Part shown: positions 1 to 11,825 of the stretch, in pieces | Numbering within the stretch: position 1 is the stretch's first letter | Layout: each line of letters starts with the position of its first letter | NCBI GenBank assembly: GCA_002102555.1 | Contig: MCFL01000086.1 | Coordinates: 34,745 to 98,744 of the forward strand | Source of the DNA: Catenaria anguillulae PL171 | Lineage: Eukaryota > Blastocladiomycota > Blastocladiomycetes > Blastocladiales > Catenariaceae | Reading direction: 5' to 3' | DNA length: 64,000 nucleotides | The notes under the pieces: model-generated | Databases searched by the model: none | What the model saw: only the letters and a program-made list of their open reading frames with translations | Told to the model about the DNA's origin: nothing | Position numbers and translations under genes: made by a program

Positions 1-452
1 GGCAAGCCCCCTTCTTGGCGCAGCACTTGGTTACACGTCACGCGTGCCAGCCTTCCATTGCCCTTCCATGACGAGTTGACGACATCGCCGAATCGCGGAT
101 GAATCCCTTGGCTCTTCGCCCAACACAACTATGGATCACCATCGCCGCCCTCTCACAGCCTTCTCACGCTGTCCCGGCCTCCTCTCGCCTCCTGTCTACC
201 AGTTGCCAAGCATCTGCACTCATTCAAGTCTCATGGCGACAATCCATCCTTCACGACTAAAATGGTGACCTCATTTTGGTGGTGCGCCCACACCATCAAC
301 GCCTTTCCCGTTCAATTTGGGTTCCGACCTAACATACCCTTGGGAATCCTACCCGATTTCAGTCTGGACGATCGAATCGGCTCCGCGCGGCAAGGCTCAC
401 TAAGGATCATCGCTTTTGGAAGATGATTGTGTGGGTTGGCAGGCATTGTGGA
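1..452. other. No confident gene (upstream of transposase remnant)
   Basis: No frame gives a recognisable protein. The stretch may contain the decayed 5' part of the hAT element that follows, but I could not find a terminal inverted repeat or target-site duplication. Confidence 0.4.
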
Positions 453-1363
453 ATGGATTTCATCCGCCAGTTTTTCGTTCAAGAGCTCGAGCTCGCCAAG
501 ACCAATTCGGCAACTGGCTCCAAGGCTCTCGAGAGCATTGTTGGCTTGCTGAATGATCCCAAGACCCCGAGCGCTTGGACATGGACGTCGAGCTGGTGAC
601 GTTTGTGTCGCCAGTACTTGTCCAAGGGCTTGACTTCTTCCAGAAGCGCATGGCGTCTGCGCCGTTTGTGTCTACGCAAGTCGAGTCGACCCGCAAGTTC
701 CTTGAGCTGTACTCTACCAATCCACCCAACGCCTCTCGGTCAAGCTGCAAGACCCTTCTCGCATGCCCAGCATAACAACCCAGACACCGTCATGGGTTTG
801 TACTCGCGTATCGTCAAGAAGGCTCTCGACAAGTTTAACAACCACACTACCAACCATTCGGCCATGGCGTACTTCGATGGCACATGCGCATTCAACCCAG
901 AGTTTGTTTACAGCTCTACCGAGCGGCACTCGCTCCTGTACTACAAGCTGCCCGTGTTCCAAGATCCGAGGCCCGATTTGGTGCGCGAATGGGTGCGTTA
1001 TGTCGCCCAGGCCAATGAGCATGCGGCCGAAATCATCAGCGGCAATCGTGACGGTGTATGTGGGTTTCAGCGGGTGCCGTTGAGGAGAGCAAGCTAAGCT
1101 TGGCTGAGTTTTGGTGCAAGACCTTGGGCATGTACCCGACCTTGTTCCAGCTCGCTTGGTTTTACATTCACTTGCCCGTGTCAAATGCCGAGGTCGAACG
1201 TTCATTCTCCAAGTTGTCCAAGCCGCAAGATTTTGACCGCCAGAACATGACGTACGAGTGTGTGTGGGCGCACATGTTGCTGCAAGACAATGCTGTCGAC
1301 GCTCTACCAAAGATCAAGTCCGCAAGGATGTTGTCGTCGATGTGTAGTTTTCGGCTGGTTTAG
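453..1363 (+). pseudogene. hAT-family transposase remnant
   Basis: The last part (frame from 1058) reads through a block containing SNAEVERSFSKL followed by a Leu/Tyr-rich tail. This is the signature of the hAT C-terminal dimerisation domain, the most conserved part of Ac/Tam3-type transposases. Upstream pieces are spread over three frames: 453-600, then 575-775, then roughly 790-1097. The frames change at least three times over 900 bases and no complete catalytic RNase H-like region can be assembled. An active enzyme would be about 600-800 residues, so this is a truncated, inactive copy. The family call rests on the dimerisation motif. Terminal repeats were not seen. Confidence 0.7.
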
Positions 1364-2399
1364 GTTGTTGTTGTGGGACTGGAGCAAAGTCCTTTTCCAC
1401 CTTGTGTGAGTGTTAGATCAGAGGGTCTTGTCAATTCTTTCCGATTCTGGTCCTGTTTCCCGATTCTTCGAGAAATTCCCATGCGTTATATTCCCGTTGT
1501 ATTGGAAGTACACACCTGTCATATAGATGACTCTTTGAATGCCTTTCCTTAACGCTCTTCGGCTGCCCACCTCAGTGCCCACATTGCCTCCACCAACATT
1601 TTATGTGGCTCAATACCTCTTGACGAGTGCCAAACCACATCCATTCAAACCGCGCACCAAATCTGTGCTCGAGGAGCATCATCTTCTCGGCCTTCTGTTT
1701 CAATGGCTCAAGACACACACAGTTCCAGCGACTCGAGTTGCCCGTACAAGCATTGGGACCAACTGAGCCCAAAATGTGCCAGCGCCATACTCCTGGCTCA
1801 TATCGCAATCGTCACTACACCACCTGACCACGCAAATGGCATTCCCACACTTATTTCTCGCGACCGTGTCCGCGAATCCACCCAAAGCTTGGTGTTTCGC
1901 TTTCTCTTGCCTGCGCGCCTTTCATTCAACGTGCCAATGGTTTCGGCGCCATGCTCGGGCACTCTGTCATCCTTTCTTGGCTTACTTACTTGGCGTCCTC
2001 GCACCTGTCGGACAGTGACGGCGAGCCCGATTACGTGTGAGCATATCAGCAACTTGAGCAGGTGGATCCAGGGCTGGCTGCCGTGTATGCAGCACTTGAC
2101 TCCCAAGCACACGCTTTGAAACATACAAGACGTACAAGCAGGAGACTGACCGCTGCACTCAATGCTCGGCTCCGCGACCATTCGCAATGGATTCTCCAGA
2201 CAGCTCGGGACTCCAGCACGGCCCAGTCAGGCAGATGATTTGCTCGCAAGGTGGCTGTCACGATTTATGGCATTAGGTTCATACCCCGATTCCGACGTCT
2301 GCGTGTCTCCGGACCCGGTCTCTGCCATGGAGTTTATAAACCGAAAAAAATGCGCTAAGGAGAAACACCTACAATGCTATTCAAGAAATGGTGGGAACC
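1364..2399. other. Unassigned stretch, possible decayed coding sequence
   Basis: Several open frames of 60-140 codons exist on both strands, but none resembles a known protein and no two join convincingly. A plus-strand frame around 1,900-2,250 has a protein-like composition broken by stops, which could be relic coding sequence. Confidence 0.3.
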
Positions 2400-3756
2400 T
2401 CACATGGGCGGCAACTTAACACCACGCTCCTCCGCACCCACCACCTCCCTCCACGTCAATCCATGCTTTTCGAAGTATGCCGCCAACTCATCCTTTGTCT
2501 TTGCCACTGCGCCTGGCCCGTCCATGACCAAACTGGTGTACATTTGCACTGCCCTTGCTCCCGCCGCAGCATACGCCAATGCTTCCTTGCCACTTGCAAT
2601 GCCGCCACATCCAATGATTGGGATCTTGTCGCCAATCTCGGACCGCACAATGCGCACGGCGCGCAAACCGAGCGGAAACACGGGTGCGCCGGAAAGCCCA
2701 CCTGCTTGTTGAACAAGCTCTGCATCGGATTTGAGCGATGCGGGCCGCTGAACCGTGGTGTTGGACACAATGATGCCGTCAATGCCAACATCGACGCGAC
2801 CTTGGCCACATCCCTAAGCTCTTCCTCGGACATGTCAGGTGCAATCTTGACGCACACGGGCACCTTTTTCGCGAGGCCAGCGGCCTTGACGGTTGCGTCG
2901 CGCTCATTGACAACAGCGGCCATGAGCTCACGCAGCACTTCGCTCTTTTGCAGCGCCCTGAGGCCGGGCGTGTTGGGCGAACTGACATTGACGACCAAGT
3001 AATCTGCCAGTGGGGCAAACGTGCGCACGCCCTTGACGTAATCCTCGTGCGACTCGGCAGCACTCGACTTGTTTTTGCCCAAATTGATACCCAGCAACTT
3101 GCCCTCGATCAAAGCCTTGCGATCATGGTCCTTGTCCTGCTTGTACTTGTGGGCGCGCACACGCTGCTGCAGCCGCTGCAACACAAGCGTGTGACCCTCG
3201 GAATTGAACCCATACCGGTTGATGACTGCCCCGTCCTCGGGCAACCGGAACACGCGCGGCTTTGGGTTACCGGGCTGCGGGCGTGGAGTGATGGATCCAA
3301 TCTCGACACTTGCGAATCCCATGGCCAGCATGCCGTCAATCGCCTCGCCGTTCTTGTCGAATCCGGCCGCCAGGCCAACGGGATTGGCCAAGGGCAAGCC
3401 CCACAAGTCGGTCGCCAGTACGTCCGGGTCGGGCTTGCGGTCGCGCGGCACAAGGCCGTACTTGCCGAACCGCACGGCCACTTGGTGGGCAACCTCCGGG
3501 TCGACCGTGGCGCGCACGAGTGGCATGGTGAGCAGCGAGTGAATGCCTGCGCGCGTGTCGAGCAGGTACAGGGTGCCGAGGCCCGTGGCGGCAAGTCCCG
3601 TGGCGAGTTTGAGGCCCGAGATCCATTTGGACGATGCAGATGCAGATGTGGGTGCGGGCGAGGACGAAGAGGTTAAGAGCCGGCGCGAGGCAGGGCGGCA
3701 TGGCGCCGCAGGTTCGCGGTAAGCGAGTGGCGGGTTGCAGAGATGGTCGAGTACAT
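2400..3756 (-). CDS. DHODH: Dihydroorotate dehydrogenase, class 2 (mitochondrial, quinone-linked)
   Basis: Oxidises dihydroorotate to orotate in de novo pyrimidine synthesis, passing electrons from FMN to ubiquinone at the inner mitochondrial membrane. Visible in order: a short basic N-terminus starting MYSTISATRHS (ATG at 3756), a hydrophobic segment (GLAATGLGTLYLL), then the catalytic barrel with NPVGLAAGFDKNG, a GS-ITPRPQPGNP block, INRYGFNS, NVSSPNTPGLR (carrying the catalytic serine region of class 2 enzymes), SNTT and IPIIGCGGI. The membrane segment and N-terminal extension mark class 2 rather than the soluble class 1A form of bakers' yeast. Two frame breaks occur, near 3,705 just after the presequence and near 2,799 between VAS and VGIDG. 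Both are healed by one extra base. No intron is needed. The first ATG is inferred because it gives a good mitochondrial presequence; the longer frame to 3949 is less likely. It lies head-to-head with the BAR protein gene. Confidence 0.9.
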
Positions 3757-4400
3757 TGCGACTTGAGGGCGGGGGTAGTTGCTTGCCTTGAAGAGCGGGA
3801 ATTACAGAGAGGTCATTGACGATATGTAAATACTTATTTGCGGATGGATGGATGGATCGGATCGGTGGGTCAATCAAATGATTCCCCTGCCCTTTGGATT
3901 TTGGATGTGATCGTGGATAAGTAAATAAGTAATCGGATCTTTTCTCCACAAATTTCCTTCGTCCAGTTCGTACAGGACGGCCCTGAATGATGATTGTGAC
4001 CTTACCTTATTGACAACTCAAGACCTGCAATAATTTGATGATAAATTCGATTCTAGATAGCATCTGGTCAACGGGTAATAGATCCCCAGCGCCAGTAGTA
4101 GATATGCACAGCTTAGATGTATTACTGTTACGCAAGCCAAGTGACGGGGCGGCCTAGGACGTCCGAGGAAATGCTCGAATCCGACCAGAACACGCAGAGA
4201 AGGCTCGACGAAGGAGAAGCAGAAGCACTTGGCTGATCGACTTGGCATTCACTGCGGATGTTGAGAAGAGAAGACATGGAGTGGCGGCACCACACCCGCT
4301 TCACCATCAACTCAAGAGCTGGCGGACGCCGCCACGGCCCCATCTCTGCGTGGGCCCAAGCCATGAAACCTGCCAACACCAACCAAATCCAAAATCCAAA
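3757..4400. other. Divergent promoter region
   Basis: A 644-bp spacer between the minus-strand dihydroorotate dehydrogenase start and the plus-strand BAR-SH3 start, so it must hold both promoters. It contains a short GGAT-rich direct repeat near 3,842-3,862. I see no clear TATA box or open frame of interest. Confidence 0.5.
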
Positions 4401-6176
4401 ATGAGCTTTGCAAAGAACTTTGGCAAACTCAAGCAATGGACCAACGAGCGCCTGGGCTACGCCGGCCGCACCGAGGTCTCTGACCACTTCAAGGACCTGG
4501 AGCGCATTGTCGACGCCCGCCGCGACGCCGCCGACACGGTCTTTTCTGTTGCCGAAAAGTACGCCGACGCACACGCTCAGCGCAAGTTTATCGGCCTGCG
4601 CGGCATCAACGCCGACTTTCCGATCCACGCCCTCGGCACCGCCCTTGTCCATTTCGCGGGCAACATCCAGCAGCACGACCAAGACTCGAAACTCGCGGGC
4701 GTCCTTGCCACCGTCGGTAACCTCCAGGTCGACCTCGCACACCACCAGGCTGCGTTTCTCGACAAGCTCACGTCCGGCTTTCTCGCTGAATGGTCGCACT
4801 ACGTGTCCGAGGGCAAGAAATACGCAGACTCAACGCAAGCTCGAGTCGCGCCGCCTCGACTATGACGCCAAGCTCAACAAGGTGCAGCGCGCAAAGAAGG
4901 AAAAACCCGAGCTCGAGGAGGAAGTGCGTGCTGCGCTCTTCAAGTACGAAGAGACCATGAAGGAGGTCGAGACTAAAATGGAGTACTTGATGGATTTTGA
5001 AGACGACGGCGTCAATGCTGCCCAGTTACTGGTGGCCGCCCAAATCGAGTTTTTCGAGCAGTCGCTGACCGCACTGCATCAGGCACAAGCGGCGCTTGGC
5101 GGAAATGTCGGTGCCGCCAGGCCAAAGTACAGGCCGCCCGTCGCCGATTCGTTGTCCTTGTCGTCGTCGGCGGCCGTCACACCCGCCGGGTCGGCCTTCC
5201 CGTCGGGCGCAAACACGCCGTCCATGGGCATGCTCCGTGAAAACTCGCGCGACTCGCTTTCAAGTGCCGCTGGTCGCCCGAAACCGCCGTCACGGTCCGG
5301 ATCGTACCATTCCAACCTGAGTGCGGGGGCGGCGCCGGTGGCGGCAGTGACTCGGCCAGCGCCCTTGGATTAGCCGCATACCAGCCGCCCATGCCCACGC
5401 AGCAGCAACAGCATCATTTGGCCAGGCATGCCACGGCAACCCCACCGCCGGCAACCGCTGCCGCTGCCGCGCCGCTCCCATCAGCCAGCAGTCAACGGGG
5501 TACTCTGCCATTAGCCAACACAACACGGGATACTCCGCGACGCCTGCATATGCCGTTGCACCTGCACCTACACCTGCACCTGCGGGCAGTGCCAGCACGG
5601 GCGGCCGTCGAGTGCGCGCCACGTTTGACTTTGTGGCCGAGTCGGACAATGAGTTGTCGTTGACGGTGGGCGATGTGGTTGTGGTTGTGCACGAGGTGGA
5701 TGCAGGATGGTGGATTGGCGAAAGGAGTACGTCTAGCTCTTGCGCACACGTTTCAATTTCAATTGCCCAACCGGTATGATAGCTGACTGAGTGATCGATC
5801 GAATCCAGATGGCCGCCGAGGCATGTTCCCATCCAACTACGTCGAACCCCTTGGACCCGAGCCTGCCGCTGCACCCGCGCCCGCATCCGTGCACACCCCG
5901 TCCCCACTTGCTGCCGCATCCACCCGATTTGGCGGCTCGGCGTCCAACCTGCACGCCGCATCCCACTCGCCCGGGCCGGCTGCCGCCGCCCCCGTCGCAT
6001 CGGCCGCATCCGTCGCGGTGCGTGCGGGCGGTGTGCCCGCCATGGCTGTTCCAGCTGCCGCACCTCCAACAGCTGCTGCATCGGCTGCGGCTGTGTGCGG
6101 CACGTGTGGGTGTGACGAGTACAAGGAAAATGTATTCAAGCGCGGGCAGTGTAACAATTGTTTCCATGCACACTGA
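4401..6176 (+). CDS. BAR-domain and SH3-domain protein with C-terminal Cys/His cluster
   Basis: Likely a membrane-curvature adaptor of the amphiphysin/endophilin/Rvs167 type acting in endocytosis and cortical actin. The first part (MSFAKNFGKLKQWTNERLG) is a BAR domain of about 240 residues, mostly helical with a charged coiled-coil stretch (KKEKPELEEEVR). A Ser/Pro/Gln-rich linker follows, then an SH3 domain: ATFDFVAESDNELSL, WWIGE, and across an intron (5727-5808) GRRGMFPSNYVEPL. The ALYDY position reads ATFDF and the PSNYV strand is intact. The C-terminus holds CGTCGCDEYKENVF then CNNCFHAH, a compact possible zinc site. Frame breaks lie near 4,835, 5,320 and between 5,450 and 5,500. The one at 4,835 differs from most in the window because it needs one base removed or two added. 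Tail-to-tail with the acyltransferase gene, 85 bp apart. Confidence 0.85.
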
Positions 6177-6261
6177 GGCGATCCCGATTGTTTCTTCGTT
6201 TCGTCCGTGTTGTTTTCATATCATACCTTGTGTTGTTGGTTTGCCTTTTGTTCTTTTCGTC

Positions 6262-7561
6262 TCACATCATGACATTATAATACATGCATATCATTACTGG
6301 CGTGCCATCAACGTACAAGTATGTAATCTCCTCACCACCAATACACTTTACCCACACACCACACCACGCCACGCCCACGGCCGGTACGCCCACAATGTAC
6401 GGCACCAGATGCCTTGGCCAAAACCCCCGGAGAGTCAACTCGACCTCCACCACCCGACTCGCCTCCCCCGGGACTTGCCCTCGCGCATCACATGCACCCG
6501 GTGCTCCTTGTCGCGCCACACATCCCGCGTCCATTCCGGCACCCCCTCGACGGATGCGGGTGGGTCGCGCCTTGACACGTGGCAAGCGATCCGCAACGCA
6601 CTCGGCGCATATGTCGCGTACATGCTGCGTGGGGTGAAGATGTCGCCCGGAAATTTGGGATCCGCACATGTCCACATTGCCCGATGGACCAGCGGGTCGG
6701 CGTATGCAAAGCTGAGCGTCACGTCCAAGAGCCGCGTAAATGCAAACGGCATGCCCAAGCTTGCTGATGAACGCACGCCGTCGAGTTGAAACAAGCGTGA
6801 CAGAATCACGGCAAGGCCCGTGGACCGCGGAATCAGTGTTGCGCTTGGCACCTCCTCGGCAGCCACGCCTGCTTTTGCCGCATACTCGCGCGTGATGCGA
6901 TTTGTGTTTGCCGTCAAGATGGTGCCTTCCGGGAACAAGAGCAGCCACTTGTTGCCGGGCGCACCGAGCAACGAGTCCATTTCCTTGTGCAGCTGCGGAA
7001 TGTCGCGGGCGCGGTTGCGTGACAAAAAGATGAATTGGAACAGGAGCATCCCCGGCCCGAAAACGGGGACGTACTTTGGGGTTTGCTTGAGGATGATTTT
7101 CAGGGCGGCAGACCGGGCCAGAGGCAACGTTAGGAACCACAAATAGGTCCAGTCGAGCAGGGTTTGGTGGTTGGACACGAGGACCGTCCGGTCGGATGCC
7201 TGATCTTGGTCTTGGTCTTGGTCTTGGTTGGAACTCGAGTAGTCGTCGACAGCGCCAGAACCAGACGCCGAGGTGCCGTGTGCCACAAGCTTTTCCCACT
7301 CACTTGCGGAAAATGCATGGGCATCGGCGGAAACAACCAGCGTGGTGTGCGGTCCAAACGTGCAGTGGACGATAAACAGCAGCTCGGCAAATGCGGCCTG
7401 CGAGTGGTCAATGACGGTCCGAAAATGGGCCCATGAACAAGCGCCAAAGGCAGGGCGACCAGCTGCACAGAGTGGATGGACAGGGCGCCGGCAGTCAGGG
7501 CGAGCGAAGCGCCAAGACCGCGCGCGAGGCCCAAGGGCGTTTCGATGAGCGATGGCGGCAT
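6262..7561 (-). CDS. PlsC-type lysophospholipid acyltransferase (AGPAT/LCLAT-like)
   Basis: Transfers an acyl chain to a lysophospholipid, probably in the ER. The acceptor motif reads SNHQTLLDWTYLWFL (the NHQxxxDW variant of the LCLAT1/AGPAT3-5 branch, also seen in yeast Cst26) and the second block is LLLFPEGT. The N-terminus (MPPSLIETPLGLARG) runs into a hydrophobic segment. Near the end a long hydrophobic stretch (HLVPYIVGVPAVGVAWCGVW) looks like the C-terminal membrane anchor of this branch. A short QDQDQDQDQ repeat precedes the NHQ motif. Frame breaks at about 7,430 (in gggccc) and 6,468 (in cccggggg) are both healed by one extra base. The substrate cannot be read from sequence. Confidence 0.85.
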
Positions 7562-7853
7562 TGTGGAGGGTGGTATACTCTATCGGATGGTTTGATTTCA
7601 TTACACACGACAAAGAGGTATACAAATGATTTTTGGTCAAGACAACTTGAAGGAATGGCGAGGGGGCTGTCGATGCGGTTTGCCGGTTTGTTCGCAGGCT
7701 TTGCAAGGCCAGCTTAAGGACGGCGGCCCACAGCTGTACACGTTGACGTGTTGTTAAATACATCGTAGTGACTTGACAAATTCAAGGCGCATGTAAATAT
7801 ATATCTTTGTACAAAAACGGAACGACAAACATCATCTACGGGCTCGTACAAGC

Positions 7854-9941
7854 TCATGATCCCGCTGACACAAGCGACCCATGACTCTTGCCCACCTTTT
7901 GGCTGGAATCCAACGACCCATTGCTTCCCCCCTCGTGCGCATTCTTGTCCTTGTCCTTGTCCTTGTCTTTACCCTTCTTCTTCTTGTCCCGATGTCGAAA
8001 CATGTCTGCCGCCCACCGAATCGGGCCCGGATTCGAATTGCGCCTTGCGCCCACTCCCGGTCTTGCATCCACAGGTATTTCAGGCCCTGATCGCTACTTT
8101 GGCGCGACGACGTGCCCAGTTCCTCTGCCTTGAGTCTGGCCACCAGCGGCGACACGTACCCACCAGCACCTGCGTCCATCATGGGCGGCGGTGCACTCGT
8201 CGACAATGCCGGCGGCTCGCCCAACACGCCGGCAAGCGAGTCAAATGGGACAGAATTGGACCGCGTCAGTGCCGTTGGCCGAAGCAAGGACCCTGCAAAT
8301 CGTGGGCTTGCAGGCATCATGGGCGACGCGTGTGGTGCGTGCGCGTGGCGTTGGGGTCCCTCCATGCCCCCACTCCCCTGAGCGACGACCGGCGTGACGT
8401 GTCGAGGCACCCGAAGGCTTGCGCTTCATGCTTGCGTGCGTCAAAAACCCGTCCCTGTGGCGCGGGTGGTGTGCCAGGTGTGTGGCAACCAAATGTGCAC
8501 GCAAGGCTTCGGCAATCACGCACAGGGCAACAATGCCTGCCTGATCAACGCCGGGGGCAATGTCGACGGAAAACAGGTCGGCGGATCGGGACAGAGTGGG
8601 CGGAGGCTTGACCTGCTTGCTGGTTGTTGGCGGTGAGGATGTGGCTCCGGGCGCAGGCGAGTGAGTGCGTGAAAGCGACGCGGAGCGTGTGGGTGAGGGG
8701 TTGCGTGCCTGTGTAGGGAGGCTGCTGTTGTGGAGGCTGAGGAACCGCCGCCGCCCGTGAACGAGGACGATCGGGCAAGGTCGGCGGCCGTGGGCGGCAT
8801 GCGGTACGCACGCGCAACCAGTAGCCCGCCGTGCGATGGGTGGCCCGAGAAGATAAAAGTCACGGGCGCGTCGGTTGCGGCTTTGACAAACAGCGTGCCG
8901 TTGCGTGGGCACGACACGGCCAGGGTGACCGAGTGCGAGTGTAGGTTGAGTTTGGTGGCTTCGACGTGCATGCAGAGGGTTGGGTCGTGAGTCCACAAGG
9001 CGGCGAGTCGATGGGTTTGTGCGGTTGAGTTGGATGCGGATGTGGTCATGGATGCAGATGAGCGGGACGGGAGCGGTGGACAGGAAGGGTGGATGGGGGT
9101 AGCGTGAGAAACGGGCTGGGGGTGCCCGCTGCGTTTGAGGGCGAGTCGCCGCAAGATAAGAGCACGGCATCAAACGAATTCATGGACGTGCGGTCCCACA
9201 TGGGCGACGGTGGAATCACAGCGCTTGCGGGTCGGTGGATGGAAAAGATGGGAAACGTGGTGAGCGCGTCGAGTTTATGGCCGGGGCGTGGTGGGAGATG
9301 GAGGAAATGGATGCATGCGACGAGGAGCGGCCAGACGCGGCGAGCGAGTGTGCATCGTCCACCAGCGGAGGAGAAACATCACCGTTGCCGTTACCGTTGC
9401 CATTGGGCGGGTGTCCGTGGTGCGGCTGAGGAAGAGACTCGGTCGAAGGGGAAGGCGGGCCACTGCCAGCCGCTGGCTCGGCGTGAATGTGCAGGATCTC
9501 TTCGCCATACACATTGGTCATGTGCAGCTCGGGCGGCCTGCCCAACGGTCCCTGTCCAGGTGGTAGCGACTGGTTTTGGTTTTGGTTTTGGTTCTGGTCG
9601 TGGTGGTGGCCATGGTGGTGATGAAGGTGAAGCTGCGGCAAGAGCAGGTGGGGGGCCCATCGAGGTGGAAGATGACGGCGCCGCGGTCGTCCGTGACGGT
9701 GAGGGTCGACTCAGTGCAGTGCGAGGGGGCGAGGGCGACGGCGCCCGACTGGCGCACGTGCAGCTTGGCAATGGCGGTTGCGGGTTGCGGGTGCGGTTGC
9801 GGCCGAGGTTGAGGTCGAGGAGGCGTCGCACTGGCAGTAGGCGGGATCGACAATGGCCAGCGGGTTGGCGGCGTAGGACGTGAGGGGCAGCGACCGGAAC
9901 TTTGACACGCTGTGGCCCATCTTGGGTTGTCGGAATCGCAA
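7854..9941 (-). CDS. LURP-one-related (tubby/scramblase-fold) protein with long insertions
   Basis: The protein begins MRFRQPK-MGHSVSKFRS and gives LPLTSYAANPLAIVDPAYC. It then shows strands typical of the LURP-one-related fold: STLTVTDDRGAVIFHLDG, MTNVYGEEILHIHAEP, later LCMHVEATKLNLHSHSVTL, and finally DLFSVDIAPGVDQAGIVAL. The last block matches the family's closing helix (typically VEVAPGEDQALILAL), the strongest single clue. Low-complexity insertions rich in His, Gln-Asn, Gly-Asn and Ser-Pro separate the strands. The C-terminal tail is Lys-Asp rich (KDKDKDKDK) and ends SHGSLVSAGS. Function is unknown; relatives include plant LURP1 and a wide fungal family, and the fold is shared with phospholipid scramblases. 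At least six frame breaks or undetected introns occur, so the model is approximate. Start could be 9941 or 9920. Confidence 0.6.
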
Positions 9942-10683
9942 TGTCTTTTACGCGTGCCGTGTGGTTTGACGATGGAAAGTAGGTACTCTGTATGCAATGG
10001 ACTGCCAATTGCAAAAAGAATCTTGGTTGCCAGTTGCCACGATCCGACAAACAGTTGGGCGGAAGTGAAAGAATATTAATGCTCAGAGTTGTGCTCATCT
10101 CATGCTTGGCATCCATGTCTATGTGCTTGCATTGCGCATATGAAGTAAAGAGCTCGACCGCTCGAGAGTCGTGTGACTTCCAGACACAAGTTCCATGCGT
10201 GGCGCGTGTGCTTCAGGCTTCACCAACACATGTTCTCGAAAGCCTCACTCGCCATGTCGTTGTTGCAGACGGTTGCAGACATGTCAGATGTGAAGTAAAT
10301 TAAACAGCCAATCAGATCACAGGTGAACGAATGGATACGAACTGCTTTTTCACTTGCAACTGAGAGTCAATGGAATGGAGGCAGACATATTTCAAGTTGG
10401 CCAAACTTCAACAACACCATCCGAAACCAACCTTTTTATTCCATTTTCAGTCCCTCTTGTGCATGCACACAAGCCAAATCAAGTTGGGAACATGACCCGG
10501 CTATACCACTAAATAAGGACATGTTTCCGCTACTGGAGCTATAAATATTAGTTCACAGAACGCATCGCCGGCCATGGAAGAATCCGCAACGGCACACGCC
10601 TTCGAGAAAGACACATTGCTGCTCCGATATTCCTCCTGACCTGAACATCTTAAGAAGTACCGCCTCATCTGTCGACAACTCGG
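9942..10683. other. Intergenic, no gene seen
   Basis: Divergent spacer between the LURP-one-related gene (-) and the putative GNAT-like gene (+). Frames are short and look random. No RNA gene recognised. Confidence 0.5.
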
Positions 10684-11588
10684 ATGCATGCACAACACAA
10701 TATCTCCGCTCCAAGCAACCTCACCATCACCATGACAACCGCCACCACCATCCACGCCCGCGACTTTACGCCGGCCGACGTTGCGACCGTCCTCGAGCAA
10801 GAGGCCGCCATCTTCCCGCTGTCCGCACCGCTTCCATCTCGGACCGTCCAAGCTTGGACCTCTGGCGCCTGCGCGCCCTTCTCACGCATCTTCACCACAC
10901 CCGATCAAAATGGCAACGGCGATCTGGTCGTTGGTAACCTCTTGTGCATTCCAATCCCCGAACGCGCTTGGCACCAGCTGCTCGCGGGCAAACTAGTCGA
11001 GGGCGACTTGGTTGGCGCCGACCGGGTATGGGACGGCGGCCGAGCGAGTGGTGACCGCATTGGCATTCACGTGTATCATATCGAGGTGACGGATCGCTTG
11101 GCGTGGAAGCGAGCTGGAGATGGCGTTGTGGGTCGGGCGGCCAGGGAAGTTGGGTTGGCCGTGGACAAGGTCAGGAAAGAGGTTTGCCCAGAGCTCGAAG
11201 TGGTTGGATTTTCAGGTGCGTTTTTTGTAACTTGATCGCCTCCATGACTTGCGAATCAGGGACCGCAGCACTCACTCAACCCATGCCTGCGCAAATAGCC
11301 CTTGCCGTGTCTGAAGGCGGCATTCGCACAATGTTCAACTATTACAATATGCGTGAATTCCCATACTACCCCGTCTCGTCCGACTATGTGGTGACGGATC
11401 CCAAAACGGGCAAGGTCACGGCCATGGAGACCATTGACACCCAGGAGCGCATGAACGAGGTGATTACGGCCAATGACGGTCGTGTGCCATTGCGCATCAA
11501 AATGGCATGTGTCTTGCCCGAGTGGCCAAGTGTGTTGTGGAAGTATACGCAGGCGCGGCCGTCGAGTACTCGGAAGGCGCAGTTGTGA
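10684..11588 (+). CDS. Uncharacterised protein, possibly GNAT-fold acetyltransferase
   Basis: Two exons joined across a 44-nt intron (11216-11259, donor GTGCGT, acceptor ATCAG, phase 1) give about 285 residues. The start could be 10684 or the in-frame ATG at 10732 (MTTATTIHARDFTPADV). The opening resembles the first strand and helix of GNAT N-acetyltransferases (IHARDFTPADVATVLEQE). Later a strand GIHVYHIEV, a helix with basic residues, and across the intron FSGTAALTQPMPAQIALA could form the acetyl-CoA region, but no textbook R/QxxGxG/A loop is visible. The family call is therefore weak. The frame is intact and the splice is clean, so the gene itself is credible. Confidence 0.55.
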
Positions 11589-11605
11589 TGACAAACATGG
11601 AATAA

Positions 11606-11629
11606 TGTGTGTGTGTGTGTGTGTGTGTG
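11606..11629. repeat. (TG)12 dinucleotide microsatellite
   Basis: Uninterrupted TG repeat of about 24 bases, just 3' of the putative GNAT-like gene and in its likely 3' UTR. Confidence 0.9.
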
Positions 11630-11825
11630 CAACGGAAACGGTTAACAATATGTATTTTAGCGTAGACCACAAAATTGATTGTAAAAACTTGACAACAACA
11701 GGAACGACGAACATGACGACGAAAAAGACGAGTTTGAAGAACAAAACAATGCAAGGAACGGCAATCCATCTTGGATGTATACGATAAGAAAAAAAAAAAG
11801 TGTGGGTAGTTGATAAAGAAACATC

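Noticed and set aside
3757-3949. Dihydroorotate dehydrogenase start at 3949
   Set aside because: The added residues are not like a presequence, while the ATG at 3756 gives MYSTISATRHSLTANLRR, a typical mitochondrial targeting start, in a neighbouring frame one base away.
9089-9883. 264-codon plus-strand open frame opposite the LURP-one-related gene
   Set aside because: It is the complement of the low-complexity His/Gln/Asn coding region and has no conserved motif, while the minus strand shows family motifs.
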